The notes under the pieces: model-generated
What the model was told of the DNA's origin: nothing
The model's database searches: none
Seen by the model: only the letters and a program-made list of their open reading frames with translations
Source of the DNA: Symsagittifera roscoffensis
Taxonomy: Eukaryota > Xenacoelomorpha > Acoela > Convolutidae
NCBI RefSeq assembly: GCF_963678635.1
Contig: NC_087062.1
Span: 33,703,651 to 33,767,650, forward strand
Reading direction: 5' to 3'
Length of the DNA stretch: 64,000 nt
Position numbers and translations under genes: made by a program
In this document: piece by piece, positions 38,750 through 50,704 of the stretch
Numbering within the stretch: the stretch's first letter is position 1
How the letters are laid out: each line of letters begins with the position of its first letter

Positions 38750-41700
38750 TCAGGCGATGCTCAAGTAGTACTTCTTATGAAGATACACCATTATCTCAGT
38801 TTCTGCAAAGACCACATGTAGGATAGCGTACAATTCCCTCGGGCTCAGTTTGCCCCTGTTCGGGTCATACACCGGCATTGAGACTTCTGTTATCCCTCTT
38901 TCAATCATGAAGTCTCGTAATCTTGTTAGTGCCAATATCACGTGTTCGGGATCGATTGTGTTCCTGTCATTGACCCTCGTTACTAGGAAGCACAGATGTT
39001 TGCCCGGGACTTGTGCCACTGACGGTGGAAGCGCTGCCATCCCTCCCAGTCCTGGTCTCTGTCTGAACAGAAACTCTACATTGTGGTACTCTCTTTTGAA
39101 GTCAGCTTCCAATCTTGATTTGAAACTCATGTCCGCCGTGATGCAGATCGCGCTGGTCCTGTTTGACAGGATGAAGTCGCTATCTGTTATCATGATGTTC
39201 TCCGAATATTCATTGGGTATTTCGAATTTCGTTTTGAAGTTCCGACCTATAGTAGGCTCTGGCTCTTCTTCCTCCAGTTCCAATTCGCTCGTTTCTCTCA
39301 CTTCCTTGAGCTTCTTTATCATCAAATTTTCGGTGTGGGTAAGTCCTACCCCCACTCCCCGGACAAAAATATTTATCGACGTCCCCGTCGATGTTGTCGG
39401 GTCTGAATTGTCCTGAGGAATGTCCAGTGGCCTGTCTGTTGCCGTCCATCCGAAAAGAGGGCCCTCTGTCTTCATGTAATTTGCTGCTGATACATCGACT
39501 TGCTGAATGCTTTGTCCTTCGCGGCTCTCGTTTTTGACATCACGCATCCACTCTAGAATCCTCAAGTTCGTGTTCTCCCTCCTCTCTATCTCACTCTGTT
39601 CGAGATCCGTTTCTACTTCTGGCGTCGAGTAATCATCCTGCGGATAATGACCACCATCGTCAATGACCTGCCATTCCTCTCCAGCTTCCAGTTCGCCTGC
39701 CTTCAGTAATTCCTCGCCCAATTTGTCTGGCTGTATCTTATCGATCAAGAAGTCATCCCCGTACCTGTTGTACCTCATGCCTGTGCGTTTGCGATTGCCA
39801 GTCCTGGTTTCCGGTGGTGTTGTTCGATCCGGTTCCATCCATTTCGGCACCTCGTCTTGCTCCGGGTCGTTACAGTCTTCTTCTACAAATGATCCTGCAT
39901 CAGACTCCACTCCTATCTTTTCATTGTCGTCCAAACTCAAGTTCTCATTACCATCATTTTTCTCTCTAGTGCCTTTCTCATTCACTTCACACGCTGGCTC
40001 TACCACCAGGTACTCAAGACCCTCCATGTCCTTCGGTATGCACCAATCCTCTGGAGACGGGACGTGAGGCTTCAGATTTTCATAATGTGCCGCTCGCCCA
40101 GTACTCAAGCGATAGAACCGTCCTTGTTGATGAACCTCCGTTATCATGAATGGTCCCCTCCACTTCTTGAGTAGTTTCTTCGTTCCCTTGGGCGGTATGA
40201 CATTTTGGAAGACCCACACGTATTGGCCCACTTCATATGGCTTTGCTCGTAATATTTTTTCGTCGTATTTCCTGCGTTGCCTCATTTGCGCTTGCGCCGT
40301 GTTCCTCCTGCATAGCTCGTTCAATTCCTGTTGTCTTTTGATCGCTTCTTTCACGTATGCCTGAGGCGACGTCCTTTTCCCTTCGTATTCCGGGTAAAAG
40401 AATGTCAGAGGCATTGCTCTCTCCCTGCCCGTCAACATCATTAAAGGACTGATGCCCGTAGTTGAGTGCTGTGTACTGTTGTAGGCTCCTACTACCTGTG
40501 GCAGGTATTTGTCCCAGTCCGTCATGTATCTTGAGCAGTACACCCTTAACATGTTGACCAGTGTCCTGTTTTGTCTCTCCACCAACCCATTGGTCTGTGG
40601 ATGATAGGTTGTCGAGTGTGCTTGAGCAATGTGCGATCTCTTCATCAATTCTTTTGTCAAGTCCCCTACAAAAGCTTTGCCGTTGTCCGACTGGAAAGTC
40701 ATTGGACAACCATACCGCGATATCCAATGCGTTATCAGATGATCACATGTCTCCTCGGCCGAGGCTGTTTGGCACGGGACCGCTTCCGCCAACGTTGTGA
40801 AGTGATCTATTATAACCAGTATCTGGTTATATCCCGACTCCGTCATGCAGATTTTTTGATGGTCTATCTGCACCACTTCATTGAACTCTGAGCTCTCAAC
40901 GGACTTGAGGGGAAACTTCATCTTCCTTGGGTCTTTTACCTGGAGACATGCCAGGCAGGCATTCACCCATCTCTCGCAAGCTTTTCTTATTCCTGGCCAA
41001 TCAAACCTGTGAAGTATCCTTTGTTGTACTTTGTCTATCCCCTGGTGGCCCATCTGGTCGTGCGATCTGAAAAGTACCTCCGTTTGATACAACTGTGGCA
41101 GTATGATGAGGTTGTGTTTGTGTAATATCTTCTCCTCATCTTTCCTCTTGCATGCTACCACCCCATCAGCTGTGTGGTAGAGTAAGTCTTTTTTCTCTTT
41201 GTAGAACTGGCTCAAGATCTTGTAGCTGTCTTCCTCGAGTTCCCCCTTCTCATTGACCCCCGACTGGATCCATTTGGAGAGGTTACTTGTCATTTTGTCA
41301 TTCTTTTGGGCTCTTATTAGGTCTGACAGCCTATATCTTGCCTTGACATGCTCCTTTAGCGCCATGATCTGTCCATTCATCTCACCAGGTTTGTGGATGT
41401 CATCACTCAGCTTCACGCATATCATCCTTTTCACGATTTTCATATCATCTTCTGGCACCAGATTTGTTCTGACGTTTGAATTGCATGATAGTTCTCTGTA
41501 TGGCTTCCTTGAAACCGCAATTCTCTCAAGTTCCTCACCACCTCGTATCTCCTGTATCTCCAGATTGTACGTTCCTGATGATGGATCCGTCTGTAACTCC
41601 CTGTCGTGGTGCCTTGTCTTCTCTTCCGCCAGTATCATGCACAGACTGTCCTGATTTTCGCTGCTCTCATCCGAGTCTTCATCCCATCCTTCACGCTCCC

Positions 41701-43285
41701 CGGACAATTTTCCTTCTCCGGTTCCTTCTTCCGTGAACCTGGAACACTCCCCGGACTCTTGACCTAGTCCCAGGTGTTCAGTATCTTCCTTGAACGTCAC
41801 TTTCTTTTTCCTAACCCTGGTCTGCTCCAGAATGTCTTCGGGGATTTTGTCAACTAGTGACCGCACGACATCTTTGCTGTCAGTGACGCTTCCTCTTGAT
41901 GAGTCAGTATCGTTCACTGTCTCTTTTCTCCGAAGTATAGTGAATTCCGGTTTCTCTCTACCCTTCTCCTGGATCACTGGCTTATCATCTGATAGTTTCT
42001 CGAGCAACTTCATTAAGTCATCATCTATCTGTGCAGTTCCTGCTTCCACCTGGTTAAGATCATAGCCTTTTGCCTTGAGCGTCTCCTTCACGATCTTCGA
42101 CTTGAGTATAATCTCAATCGGAATCCTCTTGCTCTTCCTCAAGATGGTCTTCTCTGGAGGCTCTTTGGGCAATTCAGGATGATCTTCTATCGGTTTGCCT
42201 GACTTGTCCAGCCATCTCGTGAGTGGAAGACTGTCGTACGTTTCCTTGTCCATGAATGAGAAGCCATCTTTGATTTCAGGTCTGTCTGCTTCTCTTTGCT
42301 CTTGTCTCTCATAGAACTCCGTCTTCTTGCTCAAGCTGTCGGCATTCTGATGTTTATCTCGCGTTCTATGCTCAATTATCATGTTGTATCCGTCCAGGCG
42401 AACTATCCACCTCCCAATGTAACTTTGGTCCATTGAGTACGTTTTCAGCCAGCTCAGTGCTCTGTTGTCGACTCGCAACTTGAATGGTTCACTGCCCAAG
42501 TATGCCCTGTATTTCTCGACAAAGGTAACCACCGCGAACATCTCAGCTTTCGGTGCTCCGTACTTCATTTCCGTGTCACTCAGGACTTTGCTCCCGTACG
42601 CTATTGGTCTCAAGACTGTCTTCCCATTCCATTCTTGTTCTTGGTGGAGAATCCCAGAAATCGCGACTACCGACGCATCCGTGTCCAGCACGTACATCCC
42701 TTTCTCAGTCGGCATACCCAGTACTGGTGCCTCACATAGCTCTTTCTTTATCCTCTGGAATGACTCTTCTGCTGCGTTGTTCCACGTGAACTTCTTGCCC
42801 TTGTGTCTCATTAATTGTTGCATCGGGTATACCTTGTCTGCATAGCCTTTGATGAACTCTCTATAATAGTTAGCGAAACCCAGGAAGCTCATCAACTGGT
42901 GCTCTGTCTTCGGTGATTTCCAGGTCAGGACTGCTTCCACGGCGTCCGTATCAGGTCTGATGCCGTGCTTGTCTACCATCCTGCCCAAGTATTTTATTGA
43001 GTCCTTGAGTATCTCGCACTTTGATGGTTTACACTTTAGCCCCGACCTCTTCATGCATGCAAACACTTCGTCTAGTCTCTCAATGTGGTCTTCCAGTGTT
43101 GGCGTCGCTATTACCACGTCATCCACGTAGCACATTACCAGGTTGCCATACTTCTTCGTTACGCCTATCAGCGCGTGTGCCATCAACCGCTGAAACGTGG
43201 CTGTGGCATTGCAAAGTCCAAACGGCATCCGTTTCCATTGAAACAGACCCAACTCGCAGGAAAACCCTGTCTTGCACACGCCCAC
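38750..43285 (-). pseudogene. Element 2 RT(C)-RNaseH-Integrase-macro part of polyprotein
   Basis: 1511 codons; the open start lies at a deletion junction, not a real start codon. RT begins at 'KTGFSCELGLFQWKRMPFGL', keeping 'YVDDVV' but lacking the first ~68 residues present in element 1, including the catalytic-Asp block 'TTLDLGSAF'. RNase H ('DTDAS', 'KAEMFA', 'VDNRALSW'), integrase (zinc region, 'VQIDHQK', 'FQSDNGKAF', 'GLVERQN'), GPF module and the C-terminal macro-like domain ('FKREYHNVEFL', 'GKHLCFLVTRV', 'VSMPVYDPNRG') are all intact. Enzymatically dead RT expected. Confidence 0.9.
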
Positions 43286-45336
43286 GGTGACTTGGATGGC
43301 TCTATCATGTCATACTCTAGTAACGTCTCGATCTCTTTTCTACACGCGTCCGATTTGTGTGGGGTCATGCGCCTCGCCCCCTCCCTGTGTGGTACCGCGT
43401 TTTCCTCAAGTTCTATTTCATGCTCAACGAAATTGCAACACCCGATATCCGCCTTATGCCTCGAAAAAACATCCTCGTTCCGCTCTAGTACGTCCTTGAT
43501 GGCTTCGAGCTGTTCATCTTTCAGTTTGCCCCTCAAATGTTCAATCTCCGGCAGAACCGGTTTTTCATTTTGCATTTCATCTAGTGTGGGTCGCTCTGGA
43601 AAGTTCGAACAGCTCGAAAGACCATCATCCGTTTCTGACTTAAGTGATTTAATAAGACCTGAAGAATCTTTTATTTTCTGCAATCGTCTCAAGATACAAA
43701 TTTTGTCCCTGTGATTGGGACAATCAACAACTTCATTTTGTTTTGAGTTCTCAATTGTTTCATATCGAGTTTTAACCGGTAAAGCATATCCCAGTTTCCT
43801 CCCTCTCTGTATCGTGATCGGTATATCAAGGGTATTCAACAAGACACTGACGCAGAGGCCGCTCTTCGTTATCGAAAGTGATCTTCCTAAAACAGCAGCA
43901 CTTTGACTATTAGGATTCGGAACTATGCACACTTGCTTGTTGTCACTTAGTTCATTGTAATTTTTCATCCTCAAACTTACGATTGCCGCTTCATTAGCCT
44001 TTAGCCTCACCCTCCTACTCAAGAATACCGGTGCTTTGTTTTCATTTACCATTATTAAATTTACCGGTTTGATTGCGTACCTCCTATCCGGGTTCCGTAT
44101 CCTGAACATTGCGTTATTTAAATCAATCGTTACGTCGAAATTCCTGATGAAGTCTCTGCCCAAAATGAATTGGTCAGATACATCTAGGTTTTCTACCACG
44201 ATAAAGCTCATCCACAGGTTACGTTCCCCCAAATTGAGGGCTATTGTCGGCGTCCTGCCCAGCACCCGTAGGGCCCCTTTGTTTGCAGCTGACAGCCGTA
44301 TTCTCGAGTCTATCAAGTCACCTTTGTCAAAGCCCATCTTCTCCCAAGTTTCGATTGGTATAACGCTCAAGACTGCTCCCGTGTCAAGTAACCCACGCAA
44401 CTGAGTCTTTTTGCCACTTATATCCAGCACGTGCCCTGTCACATCTGCCTCCGTCCCGATGTGCATTGCATCTTCCTCAAGCATGGCGCAGTGTCCAATC
44501 GATCTCACTTTCAATTCTTCTTTCCCTACGTAGATTTGTCCAATTAGGTCTTCGTCACATGTTATCATCGTCTTGGTATAGATGTTAATCCCATCTATAT
44601 TTAGCATCACCTCGTGTGGACCGTAAGCTTCAGTATATCTGCTATCAACACGCACCGACTTGCTGCCCCCTCTCATGAGTAGTGCTCTCAGTGCTCTAGA
44701 AGTCGTTTGTGGGCTTATACCACTCAAATAGTCTGCATACACGTCAATGTGCATTATCGTCTGGTCGCTCGGCTCGCTCAAGTTTCTGGTTACCTCGTGG
44801 CCGCCCACTGTGATTATCGACATTATTCTAGCCCCGATTCTCGATATGCCGAATGGCTTTCCCGTAATCATTTTTACAGTGTTACAATTCCCGGTTTTTG
44901 TTGAGCCTGGTACAGCCTCTGGTATTTGTTTCGCTCCGGTTAATGCTTCGTTAAAATTCTGTCTTTCTATCTCCAGCTTTAGTCGTTGCTCTATTTCTTT
45001 CACAGCCAGATCCTGTTTCACTTTGGCAATTGCTTCCGTCGCCGCTTTCTCATAATTTATCTCTAGAGAGTTCCCTGCCGCGGATTCTATGGCATCATTA
45101 ACATGTGATACAGCTTTCACTGTCTTCGTCGGCAATTCCGTGCTTGGTGCTCCTAAGTTCCTCGATTCAAATTCGTTTTGCCTGTTCCGCTGATTCTGCA
45201 CCGCCGCTAATGCCAACTTATGTTTAGGGTGACTCTGGTCCTTGACCGCTTCCCAGAACAAGGGACAATCCATTCGGAAGTGCCCCTCCTGGTTACAGAA
45301 GAAGCATCTTGCGCCTATCTTGATGATTAAGCCACT
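43183..45336 (-). pseudogene. Element 2 Gag second knuckle, protease and RT N-terminus
   Basis: Open frame after an in-frame TAA at 45337-45339. Encodes the second CCHC knuckle ('CFFCNQEGHFRMDC'), protease ('GLLDTGAVLSVI'), and the RT start up to 'EPSKSPWAC', where the ~200-bp deletion shifts the frame into ~30 unrelated codons. Pairs with 38750-43285 downstream and 45337-47346 upstream, all pieces of one polyprotein. Confidence 0.85.
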
Positions 45337-47346
45337 TTAGTACTCGTGTTCCTCCATCTGGCTCATGTCCTCCTCATCTGGTGCATATCCTAGACTCTTC
45401 ATGCCTTGTTTGTATGTTGTGCAGTCAGCCACGTGGTGATCCGCCGACCCGCAGTTCGCGCATGATCTGCGCTTGTCCATGTCATCTCTAGGTTTGTACC
45501 ATGACGACCTCTGCGGTTGACTTCCCCCTTGCGTGTTCCTGTTTTCTGAATATGAGTATTTCTTGGGTTTCATCAGCATGTATTCCCTTGATTTCTGTCT
45601 CATTTCTTCTGGGGTTGGTGCGCTGTCTTTCGACAATGTGTAGTATGTTGCTAACATTGTCCTTAAGTCGTCACTTTTTACCCCATCAATGAACTTCGAG
45701 GCAATGCTAAAGTTTCTTCTGTTTGTCGACTCCTCTGGGTCACTCCTTCTTCTCAAGCTCTCGAGATCATCTAGGAACCGATCTATTGACTCGTCGTCCC
45801 TCTGCCTTCTCTTTTCAAATCGCATCATCGCTTGGTGACCCTTCATGCCTGACCCGAATCGACTCAGCAATATCTCGAAGATCTTGTCCGCGGTATCGCG
45901 TTCTTCTTCTTTCTTCGCAACCACGCATTTTAATGCTGTGCCTTCTAAATTGCTGAGTATGGCTGTGCATGCTTGTCTTTCATCGTTCAAGTTGTCTTGC
46001 TCTAGATGTAATCTCATCACTTCCACCCACGTTTCAATGCATCCATCTGAGTCGTCTTTGAATTCTTTTGGCTTCTTGAATGTTTTTCTTGATTTCCCAT
46101 CTCTCCTATCGCTCGAGTTAGTGTTCCTCGTGGCGAAGGCCTCTAGAGTCCTGTTCATCATCTCCCAAGTGTTTGCCCATGTCATAGCATCCGGACCTGC
46201 GTTGCTGTTAGCTGTTGAGTCCCCCGGACCAATCGTTGTACTTGACATTCCATTCTTCATGATTGTTTTAGCAGCTGTTGGTGCTATGCTCACCGTATCC
46301 CGGGTTAAGGGCAACGGTGTCGATTGCCGTTTGTTCCTTTGTGGTTCCACAAAGTCAACTCTGGTGCCTTGCGCGCGATCCGCTGCCGGTCTTTCTTGTG
46401 ACGTAGAATTACTCAAGATTGCATCCAATTTCGCCTGTATTGCACACGAACTCTCGGCCTGATTTTTGCTCATTGTGTCCATTCTCTTTTCCAGGCTACC
46501 TAATTGGCTGTTGACATCATCATATCGGTTTTTTAACTGTTGCAAATCTTTTTTGATGTTCTTATCTCGTTCTTCATTGGTGGTTTCTACATTATCTGAC
46601 ATTTCCTTGAGTCTCTCTTCTGTTGCCTTGGCCAGGTTAAAATAACTATCCAGATACTCGTTTTTGTTGTATCTTAATTCTTTTCTTATCATTTCTCTGT
46701 CCTCTTCGCTGTGCTTCAGCTTTTTGTCGATCTGATTCAGTTTCGCCATCAAGTCGCCTAGCTCAAGAGTAGCCTCTTCATGGTCAGCCGTCGGTTTTTC
46801 TTCGGCCGTCGCTTCTGCTCTAGTTTGTCCCTCTCTCGGATTGGCTTCTGTCGTCTTTGTGCTCACTGTTCCAAATGTTCGTGCTCTTTCAGTTTTTGGT
46901 TCTTCAGTTACGTTCTCTTTCGTTTTTATTCCGACCATCATCGCCAACCTTTCTGTAAAAGATGTCTTTTTTACTTGAGAGTCTTCTTTCACCGTTTCTT
47001 CGGTGTTGCCTATTGCATCTTCCACGTTGTCTATTGGTGAGAATTCTATGGGTTTCGAGTTTGGTTCTTCTGCATTGGGCATTGGAGTTGACTCCGTCGC
47101 TATTTTCCTTGTTTCATCAACACTTTGATCAGGTGTCTCTAGATCAATCTCGATGGTGGGTTCTACTCGTTCCCCTTCCATGCCCTCTCTCGCTCTGTTC
47201 TCCGCTGTACTCCTTGTGCTGACCATGTTAACTGAAAAGTTCTTCTTTGTTATCTTTGGGCCCATTGATGTTGTTTTGCGTAGCGACGAATTATACTTTG
47301 CTTCGGTAGGTCTTTTTTCAGCTACCGGTACCCTGCTCCGCCTCAT
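45337..47346 (-). CDS. Element 2 Gag, truncated by an in-frame stop
   Basis: 669 codons from ATG 47346. Acidic/low-complexity N-terminus, long coiled coil (~residues 190-300, e.g. 'LMAKLNQIDKKLKHSEEDRE'), capsid-like helical region conserved with element 1 ('FKKPKEFKDDSDGCIETWVE', 'GHQAMMRFEKRRQ'), and the first CCHC knuckle 'CANCGSADHHVADC'. Stops at TAA in the same frame as the rest of Gag-Pol, where element 1 has a sense codon. It is one continuous frame through the point where element 1 is frameshifted. Confidence 0.85.
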   Translation of the reverse strand: MRRSRVPVAEKRPTEAKYNSSLRKTTSMGPKITKKNFSVNMVSTRSTAENRAREGMEGERVEPTIEIDLETPDQSVDETRKIATESTPMPNAEEPNSKPIEFSPIDNVEDAIGNTEETVKEDSQVKKTSFTERLAMMVGIKTKENVTEEPKTERARTFGTVSTKTTEANPREGQTRAEATAEEKPTADHEEATLELGDLMAKLNQIDKKLKHSEEDREMIRKELRYNKNEYLDSYFNLAKATEERLKEMSDNVETTNEERDKNIKKDLQQLKNRYDDVNSQLGSLEKRMDTMSKNQAESSCAIQAKLDAILSNSTSQERPAADRAQGTRVDFVEPQRNKRQSTPLPLTRDTVSIAPTAAKTIMKNGMSSTTIGPGDSTANSNAGPDAMTWANTWEMMNRTLEAFATRNTNSSDRRDGKSRKTFKKPKEFKDDSDGCIETWVEVMRLHLEQDNLNDERQACTAILSNLEGTALKCVVAKKEEERDTADKIFEILLSRFGSGMKGHQAMMRFEKRRQRDDESIDRFLDDLESLRRRSDPEESTNRRNFSIASKFIDGVKSDDLRTMLATYYTLSKDSAPTPEEMRQKSREYMLMKPKKYSYSENRNTQGGSQPQRSSWYKPRDDMDKRRSCANCGSADHHVADCTTYKQGMKSLGYAPDEEDMSQMEEHEY

Positions 47347-47589
47347 TATTTCTATTTACAATTGCTTTTATTAACAATTTTACTATATACACAATCCTAT
47401 TCTAAGAATAAAATCTTTCGGGAAGGAAGAAAAAAATATATACAACGTGGTGAAAACCTTGTTTCAGTTCTCTTTATTATCTTTTAGAGAAACTTTCCTT
47501 ATTTGTGGTCTCAACCGTAACTGGTTCCAATTAGTTTTGTTCTATCTTAATTCTGTCTTAAAACACTTCTTGTAATTTTACTTCAATTT

Positions 47590-48262
47590 TTACACTGTCC
47601 CAAGACTTCCAATTGCCGTCCCTACTCTTCTTTGTACCGTCCCAGGCTTCTTTCTCCTGTCCCAAGACTGTTCGGTACCGTCCCAGTACTTTCCGGCCGT
47701 GTCCCAAGACTCTTGTCCAAGACTACTGTCCCAAGGCTAGTGTCCCAAGACTACTGTCCCAAGACTACTATCCCAAGACTAGTGTCCCAAGACTAGTGTC
47801 CCAAGACTAGTGTCCCAAGACTAGTGTCCCAAGACTAGTGTCCCAAGACTACTGTCCCAAGACTACTGTCCCAAGACTAGTGTCCCAAGACTAGTGTCCC
47901 AAGACTACTGTCCCAAGACTACTGTCCCAAGACTAGTGTCCGAAGACCCTGTCCCAAGACCCTGTCCCAAGACCCTTGTCCCAAGACCTTGTCCCAAGAC
48001 CCCGTCCCAAGACCTTGTCCCAAGACCTTGTCCCAAGACCCTGTCCCAAGACCCCGTCCCAAGACCTTGTCCCAAGACCCTGTCCCAAGACCCTGTCCCA
48101 AGACCCTTGTCCCAAGACCTTGTCCCAAGACCCTGTCCCAAGACCCTTGTCCCAAGACCCTGTCCCAAGACCCTGTCCCAAGACCACTGTCCCAAGACTG
48201 TACTGTCCCAAGACTGTCCCCAGACTGCTCTGTCCTAAGACTTCTTCGGCACTGTCCCAAGA
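47590..48262 (-). repeat. 13/14-bp minisatellite GTCTTGGGAC in element 2 leader
   Basis: About three dozen exact copies of plus-strand GTCCCAAGAC. The left block has 14-bp units (TGTCCCAAGACTA(C/G)); from about 47945 the units are mainly 13 bp (CTGTCCCAAGACC), with 12- to 14-bp variants. Edges are degenerate, single diverged units. The long repeat-encoded ORFs on both strands are artefacts of the period. Confidence 0.9.
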
Positions 48263-49140
48263 CTGTTGACAAGTGTCTGGGTGGTGGGACTTCTTCCCTC
48301 TTCGTTATGGGGACTTCTTGATTCGCCGTACCTTGTACCACTACTCAAGCTCTAGTAAAATTTTCCCAAAATCCTCTCTTAAAAACCAAATGCTGACCCC
48401 CCTTTTTCTTATTTCTCTTTTTGGCTACCTCTATTTCAATGTTCCAAGTAACTTGAGACCAAAACCTGTGCGCAGGTATCTTGTGATCACCTGTTCGTAC
48501 AAAATTTTAACACAAATCCTCACCAAAATGCAACAAAAATCTAAGCAAGAAAAAGTAATAAAAACAGAAAGATGAGCCCACCTAAAATTCAAAGGTGACA
48601 AATGTCTACCTTCTATCCAAAAAAATGTCTTGTACCTAATTGCCACGCGTTTCCTTCCCCCTGCTAGCGATCTTATGGGGTATTACAAAAACTGTTTATG
48701 TCCCTTCCCCCCTACCAATCCGACCAGGGTACTTTCCTTAACTCGAGTTCAAATTTCGATATCCACCTAATATTACCAACGCGTGTTAATTTCTAATGTA
48801 ACTAAGTCAACGATGTCGACTAATTAGTTACTCTAATTTCCCCCTTTTTTACAATTTACAACCGCCAACTTCTAACTTAACCAGCCCCCTTTCTAACCTC
48901 CCCCCTTTTTAGCCCCCCTTCTTAAGCCTAAAATCACCTTAAGCGCCGGGTGCTAATCCTCTCAAGAGAAAACCGTAGACCTGTCTCCAGGCCTGCTCAA
49001 GTAAAAACGTTCCTCAAAACCGGGGGATGTCGCTTATCCTATTTTACACTTATCTCCTATAATGTAATGTGGATTTTAACGATACCCGTTCTGCCCAACT
49101 TGAGAACTCGAGAATTGCCAAATCCTTCTTGGCCGCTTTC

Positions 49141-49350
49141 CCACTCGACTGGTCACCTGTTTCAGTCCAGTCTCCTATTGGTTCAGCTCAAGTGTCCCTG
49201 AACCACTTTCCCACTCGGCTGGTCACCTCTTCCAGTCAAGTCTCCTATTGGTTCAGCTCAAGTGTCCCTGAACCACTTTCCCACTCGTCTGGTCACCTCT
49301 TCCAGTCAAGTCTCCTATTGGTCCTGCTGAGTTCCAAGCTATCTGAAAAC
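49141..49350. repeat. Three tandem ~70-bp units
   Basis: Units start at 49141, 49211 and 49281 with CCACTCG(A/G/T)CTGGTCACC and contain TCTCCTATTGGTTCAGCTCAAG. Nearly identical copies, inside the element 2 leader. Confidence 0.85.
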
Positions 49351-49793
49351 CCTTGACAACGCCCCACTTCGGGCACTCTATTCAGTTTACTGGTTTAAAT
49401 TGCTAGGTTGATCGAAACGATCGAACTTGTAAAACAGTATGGGTATACTATTTAATTAATATAAAGGTTTGATCCAACTAATCTGGTGTCAAAGTCACTG
49501 TCTTTTTTCGTTTTATGGTTTTTGTTCCTTTTTCTATTCTTTTTTTTTGTTTTTGTTTTGCTTTTTGTCTTTTTGCTCGTGTTTTTGTCCCCCTAGTTGC
49601 CCCCCTTTACTCGGTTAGCTAAGCCTCGTTCGGAGAGCGTACCAGGAAATTTTCTCGAGTTTTCTTAAAAAGCTATCACGGTACAACCGGAAGGTTTGCA
49701 CGTCCCTGTCGAACCGTACCACCGGTACTCTAGAATGGGCATTCAGCCCGAAGCTGTCTCAAGTGGGTTCGACTCCGTAGTCTTGATGTCGTA

Positions 49794-49810
49794 AACACCC
49801 AGGAGCGCCA
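49794..49810 (-). promoter_or_regulatory. Primer-binding site of element 2
   Basis: Sense-strand TGGCGCTCCTGGGTGTT, 12 nt from the 5' LTR end; identical to element 1 although the flanking leader differs. Confidence 0.75.
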
Positions 49811-49822
49811 TAAAAACACTAT

Positions 49823-50704
49823 GTAACATTCGTCTACTGCAGTCACACATGAGGCTTAAGAAAAATAGGCCCTATAACCATTGGCTCAAGAGTCAGGGAC
49901 ACTATCTCTTGTGTTTTTGTACCTCAAATCAGTCGGAGCCAATTCGGTTCGCTTGTGACATGAGACTACGACCCGTTACAGCTTAAAGGCTACTACTAAA
50001 ATATCCCCCCACTCTAGAATTAGAAACGTCCCCATACTTAGGTCTCTAGATACCCAAAATACATGAACGCCGTTAAAAACCGGGTTGGAACAATCCGTTA
50101 AGTTACTTTTTATTAGACAGTGGAACTTTGATCCATTTCAGATGGATCAACCTAAAACTCGCCTTACCTCAACATAACAATTATAAAACACACTCTAGAA
50201 ATTTAAATTAGTACTCACATTGTAGCACGCTCAAGAACCAGGAAGTAAATAAGTCGGTAAACAACTCAAGAATCAATAAAGTAACTAAAATGAGTTTAAT
50301 GTTAGTCAGTTTTAACAACAAGAACAAGTTTTTACTCTAGACTGCAAGTTCTCGTAAACCATTGGGACACTCCAGCTGTCCACCTTTCCACCGAAGGTTC
50401 ACTCTAGTCCAGTTCGAATAATTGTTCTCTCGGGAATACTCTGTCTTCTATTTCAGATAGGACAGCTCTACTCTTGTTCACTATGATGGAAATTGCGAAT
50501 AGCAATTTCCTACCGATTTTTCTTGCAACTTTCCCGCGTTTTTTACTCGAACGTTCTGACTTCTCTTTTCTGATTTTCAGTTATCGCGAGAAAATCGTGC
50601 ATGACAGGTTCCATTCGAAATTTTGCAAAATTAAATTTCACTCCAAAATCAAGTGTTTTTTGCTTCTCTCAAGGTCAAACTTCCGAATATGACCGACTGG
50701 CACA
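49823..50704 (-). repeat. 5' LTR of element 2
   Basis: 882 bp, pairs with 34381-35262. Followed by the CTCT duplication and the continuation of LINE-A ORF1. Confidence 0.95.

Larger units (their letters stand above)
47347..49793 (-). other. Element 2 leader (5' UTR), ~2.4 kb
   Basis: No long sense ORF apart from frames opened by the tandem repeats. Contains the GTCTTGGGAC minisatellite (47590-48262), three 70-bp tandem units (49141-49350) and an A-rich tract near the PBS (T-rich on the plus strand, 49500-49590). Confidence 0.7.
34381..50704 (-). mobile_element. Element 2: internally deleted giant Ty3/gypsy retrotransposon, 16.3 kb
   Basis: Bounded by 882-bp LTRs (34381-35262, 49823-50704) differing at about two positions, and by a 4-bp duplication CTCT (34377-34380 and 50705-50708). 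Same architecture and protein families as element 1 but a different LTR sequence and leader repeats, so a sister family. Compared with element 1 it lacks ~6.4 kb of the accessory region and ~200 bp of RT, and has an in-frame stop in Gag. Inserted in ORF1 of LINE-A. Confidence 0.95.

Noticed and set aside
47590-48262. CRISPR-like array or repeat-encoded proteins
   Set aside because: Units are contiguous 13/14-mers without unique spacers, in a eukaryotic retrotransposon leader; ORFs on both strands follow from the period only.
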